Origin: Bacteroidales bacterium UBA4788 | Lineage (GTDB): Bacteria; Bacteroidota; Bacteroidia; Bacteroidales; VadinHA17 | Direction of reading: 5' to 3' | Assembly (NCBI GenBank): GCA_002402965.1 | Contig: DHGW01000011.1 | Location: forward strand, 1 to 15,737 | Length of the DNA stretch: 15,737 bases | Shown here: positions 13,502-15,737 of the stretch, one piece after another | Position numbering within the stretch: position 1 is the stretch's first letter | Layout: each line of letters starts with the position of its first letter | Program-made: the position numbers and the translations under genes | Notes under the pieces: generated by a model | Databases searched by the model: none | What the model saw: only the letters and a program-made list of their open reading frames with translations | What the model was told of the DNA's origin: nothing

Positions 13502-13522
13502 TAACTTATGGTTTGTAAGTTA
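13502..13522. repeat. Perfect 7-7-7 inverted repeat, possible operator
   Basis: TAACTTA, seven-base spacer TGGTTTG, TAAGTTA. The arms are perfect reverse complements and their centres are 14 bases apart, of a size that a dimeric regulator could bind. The stem is A/T-rich with no T-run after it, so it is a poor terminator. It sits near the middle of the divergent region, about 170 bases from the rpsL start and 216 bases from the EF-G paralog start. Function is unknown. Confidence 0.4.
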
Positions 13523-13678
13523 TTCCAGGATTTTCTTCCCGACCCCTCCTTCCGACAACTTTTGTATACTTACAGATTGACGAAGTGACCGGTACTCCTG
13601 TTTTCAAAAAACCGCCGCAAAGAAAGTAATTATTTTTCAAACAGCCATCACTTTATATGCAATCTTTTGAAAATTTGT

Positions 13679-13686
13679 TATTTTTG
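13679..13686 (+). promoter_or_regulatory. Probable -7 promoter element of the EF-G paralog
   Basis: TATTTTTG matches the Bacteroidota -7 consensus TAnnTTTG exactly and lies 51 bases upstream of the plus-strand ATG, implying a 5' leader of about 45 bases. No TTG is seen at the usual -33 distance (around 13655-13660), which could mean that an activator is needed, or that the match is chance. Confidence 0.45.
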
Positions 13687-13737
13687 CGCTCCCATACTGA
13701 CGAATTACACCATATTATATATTAACAACATCCGAAG

Positions 13738-15737
13738 ATGAAGACATACTCAACAGACCACCTAAGGAACATTGCTCTGCTGGGAAACTCGGGCTCAGGA
13801 AAGACGACTCTCGCGGAAGCAATGCTTTTCAACGGCGGGGTTATTGAGAGACGGGGTACAGTAGAAGCAAAGAACACCGTCTCAGACTACAAACCGATTG
13901 AGCAGGAGAACCGCAACTCCATTTATTCAACAGTGCTTTATGCAGAGTTCAGGGACAAGAAGATAAATATTCTTGACACCCCGGGCCTTGACGATTTCTC
14001 CGGCGGGGTGATCTCTTCAATGTACGCTGCTGACACAGCTATGCTGGTGATCAACGTGCAGAACGGCGTTGAGGTGGGTACCGAGATTCACTTCAGGCAT
14101 GCCGATAAGTTCCACAAGCCACTCATAATTGCCGTCAATGGCCTTGACCATGAGAAGGCTAACTTTGAAAAGACGGTTGAGATGCTGTCTGAGCGCTTCG
14201 GCAGCAATGTCACCCTTGCACAGTTCCCGGTGAACGAGGGTTTGGGCTTCAACACAATCATTGACGTCATCAGCATGAAAATGCTTCGCTACGGTAAGGA
14301 CGGAGGCAAGGCCGAAGTGCTTGACATACCTGCGGAACATAAGGATAGGGCCGACGAGCTGCATGCAGCCCTCACGGAAAAAGTGGCCGAGAGCGACGAG
14401 GCGCTGATGGAACTCTTCTTTGCCAATGACAAGCTCACTGAAGAAGAGATTGGCCGCGGACTGCGTCAGGGACTGCTGAAGAGAGGCATCTTCCCGGTAT
14501 TCTGCATCTCCGCAAAGGGAAACGTAGGCGTTGACAGGCTGCTCGATTTCGTGGCTGTCTCCGCCCCTTCACCCGCAGATATGCCGGCAGTAAAGAACTC
14601 AAAGGGCAACGAGGTGGTATGCAATCCGGCTGGCCCGGCATCGGTTTTCATCTTCAAGACAACCCTCGAGGAGCACATCGGCGAGATCAACTATTTCAGG
14701 GTGATGTCAGGCAAGGTCAGCGAGAACTTTGACGTTGTCAACACCAGTAACGGAACCAAGGAGCGACTGTCTCAGATCTTCGCATGCGCCGGAAAGAACC
14801 GCACACGCATCCCCGAGATACAGGCTGGCGACATCGGCGGCTTCGTGAAACTGAAGAACACCAAGACAAACCATACACTCAATGCCCCGGGCAACGACTG
14901 GACCTATGAGAGCATGAGGTTCCCCGAGCCCAAGTACCGCACTGCCATCAAACCTCTCAGCGAGAGCGATGAGGAGAAGATGGGCGAGTCACTCAACCGC
15001 ATGCACCAGGAGGACCCGACAATCATAGTTGAGTACTCCAAGGAACTCAAGCAGATAATCATACACGGTCAGGGTGAATACCATCTCAATATCATGAAGT
15101 GGCACCTTGACAATATTTATAAGATCGAAACGCAGTTCCTTGCGCCAAAGATTCCTTACCGTGAGACAATCACCAAATCCGCGCAGGCCGATTACCGTCA
15201 CAAAAAACAGTCGGGCGGTGCCGGTCAGTTCGGTGAAGTACATATGATCATCGAACCTTATGAAGAGGGTTCGGAAGCCAAGACGATGATGAAGATTGCC
15301 GGCAAGGATGTCAAGCTGGCCAACCGCGACAAGGAGGAGATTGAACTCCCGTGGGGTGGTAAGCTCATATACATGAACTGTATAGTGGGCGGCTCCATTG
15401 ACGCACGTTTCATGCCTGCTATTCTCAAGGGTATAATGGAGAAGATGGAGGTTGGTCCTCTCACCGGATCCTATGCCCGCGACATCAGGGTTTATGTCTA
15501 CGACGGCAAGATGCACCCCGTTGACTCAAACGAAATTTCATTCCGCCTGGCAGGCCGTAACGCCTTCAGTACCGCCTTCAAGAACGCCAGTCCGAAGATT
15601 CTCGAGCCCGTCTACGATGTTGAGATCATGGTTCCGTCAGACCGTATGGGTGATGTGATCAGTGACCTTCAGGGGCGTCGCGGCATGGTTCTCGGCATGT
15701 CGAGTGAGAAGGGTTTTGAGGTCATCAAGGCAAGGGT
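13738..15737 (+). CDS. EF-G paralog (EF-G2 type) with degenerate GTPase motifs, 3' end cut by window edge
   Basis: Homolog of elongation factor G over its whole visible length (666 codons, still open at the edge; family about 700-720). It begins MKTYSTDHLRNIALLGNSGS. The P-loop is GNSGSGKT (16-23) in place of AHIDAGKT. Switch I has RNSIYST (59-65) where EF-G has RGITI. Switch II is DTPGL (80-84), so the catalytic histidine is leucine. The NKMD motif is NGLD (134-137). Domain III is kept (EDPT at 425-428; HGQGEYHL at 443-450), as is domain IV (KKQSGGAGQFGE from 489; tip DGKMHPVDS with His593) and the start of domain V (SDRMGDVISDLQGRRGMV). Domain IV has extra residues around 520-540. It therefore looks able to bind ribosomes like EF-G but impaired in GTP hydrolysis. 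An EF-G2 of Bacteroides thetaiotaomicron is reported to lack GTPase activity and to work under carbon limitation; orthology is my inference. Its ATG has no Shine-Dalgarno. Confidence 0.93.
   Translation, partial: MKTYSTDHLRNIALLGNSGSGKTTLAEAMLFNGGVIERRGTVEAKNTVSDYKPIEQENRNSIYSTVLYAEFRDKKINILDTPGLDDFSGGVISSMYAADTAMLVINVQNGVEVGTEIHFRHADKFHKPLIIAVNGLDHEKANFEKTVEMLSERFGSNVTLAQFPVNEGLGFNTIIDVISMKMLRYGKDGGKAEVLDIPAEHKDRADELHAALTEKVAESDEALMELFFANDKLTEEEIGRGLRQGLLKRGIFPVFCISAKGNVGVDRLLDFVAVSAPSPADMPAVKNSKGNEVVCNPAGPASVFIFKTTLEEHIGEINYFRVMSGKVSENFDVVNTSNGTKERLSQIFACAGKNRTRIPEIQAGDIGGFVKLKNTKTNHTLNAPGNDWTYESMRFPEPKYRTAIKPLSESDEEKMGESLNRMHQEDPTIIVEYSKELKQIIIHGQGEYHLNIMKWHLDNIYKIETQFLAPKIPYRETITKSAQADYRHKKQSGGAGQFGEVHMIIEPYEEGSEAKTMMKIAGKDVKLANRDKEEIELPWGGKLIYMNCIVGGSIDARFMPAILKGIMEKMEVGPLTGSYARDIRVYVYDGKMHPVDSNEISFRLAGRNAFSTAFKNASPKILEPVYDVEIMVPSDRMGDVISDLQGRRGMVLGMSSEKGFEVIKAR

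Larger units (their letters stand above)
13333..13737. other. 405-base divergent intergenic region
   Basis: No credible gene on either strand. It separates rpsL (leftward) from the EF-G paralog (rightward), so it must contain promoters for both. Its flanks are A/T-rich (13333-13380 and 13615-13735) and its centre, 13395-13485, is clearly G+C-rich. It contains a 5-bp G+C hairpin (13399-13413), a perfect 7-7-7 inverted repeat (13502-13522), a short palindrome TCTTCTGAAGA (13489-13499) and promoter-like motifs, listed separately. There is no terminator shape with an adjacent T-run on either strand, consistent with divergent rather than read-through transcription. Confidence 0.8.

Noticed and set aside
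14017..14364. 115-residue minus-strand open frame
   Set aside because: It is a shadow of the EF-G paralog G domain, with no independent support.
14989..15516. 175-residue minus-strand open frame
   Set aside because: It is antisense to the well-conserved EF-G paralog and has no recognisable features of its own.
13738..15737. Tetracycline-resistance ribosomal protection protein (TetM/TetQ type) as an alternative to EF-G2
   Set aside because: Those proteins keep intact GTPase motifs including DTPGH and NKxD; this one has DTPGL and NGLD and an EF-G2-like start, so resistance is not supported.
1..15737. CRISPR arrays, insertion sequences, tRNA or rRNA genes, attachment sites
   Set aside because: I read both strands for spaced repeats, transposase-like frames and RNA gene landmarks and saw none; the window is nearly fully occupied by core translation genes.

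Overview
The window is a long, tightly packed ribosomal-protein gene cluster on the minus strand, followed by one divergent gene on the plus strand. In transcription order (right to left) the minus-strand genes are rpsL, rpsG, fusA, rpsJ, rplC, rplD, rplW, rplB, rpsS, rplV, rpsC, rplP, rpmC, rpsQ, rplN, rplX, rplE, rpsN, rpsH, rplF, rplR, rpsE, rpmD, rplO and secY. This is the bacterial str, S10 and spc operons joined end to end. secY runs off the left edge.

The organism is most likely a member of Bacteroidota, probably Bacteroidales or a close relative. The reasons are: no tuf gene between fusA and rpsJ; most start codons have an A/T-rich upstream region and no Shine-Dalgarno sequence; protein lengths and sequences fit that phylum (for example a 139-residue L22 with an N-terminal extension, and EF-G with the NIGIMAHIDAGKT start); promoter-like TAnnTTTG -7 elements occur; and a second, EF-G2-type factor is present. 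Genus or species cannot be named from this sequence alone.

Layout: 1-1057 secY (3' end missing); 1061-5166 the spc block (L15 back to L14); 5169-10320 the S10 block (S17 back to S10); 10326-13332 the str block (EF-G, S7, S12); 13333-13737 a 405-base divergent intergenic region with no credible gene but with hairpins and possible promoters; 13738-15737 the 5' part of an EF-G paralog on the plus strand. Gaps between the minus-strand genes are at most 34 bases and two pairs overlap by one base, so the set probably forms one or a few long transcripts with translational coupling. The products are ribosomal subunit proteins, the GTPase that translocates the ribosome, and the membrane channel used by exported nascent proteins.

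The core cluster is conventional. I did not find a clearly new multi-gene system. The points most worth a second look are: the EF-G paralog, whose GTPase motifs are degenerate while its translocation domain IV is kept; an Arg-Asp repeat tail on S3 encoded by a hexanucleotide microsatellite; strong Shine-Dalgarno sequences at only rplF and rplW; and an A/T-rich 3' end of rplD that carries a perfect -7-type motif.
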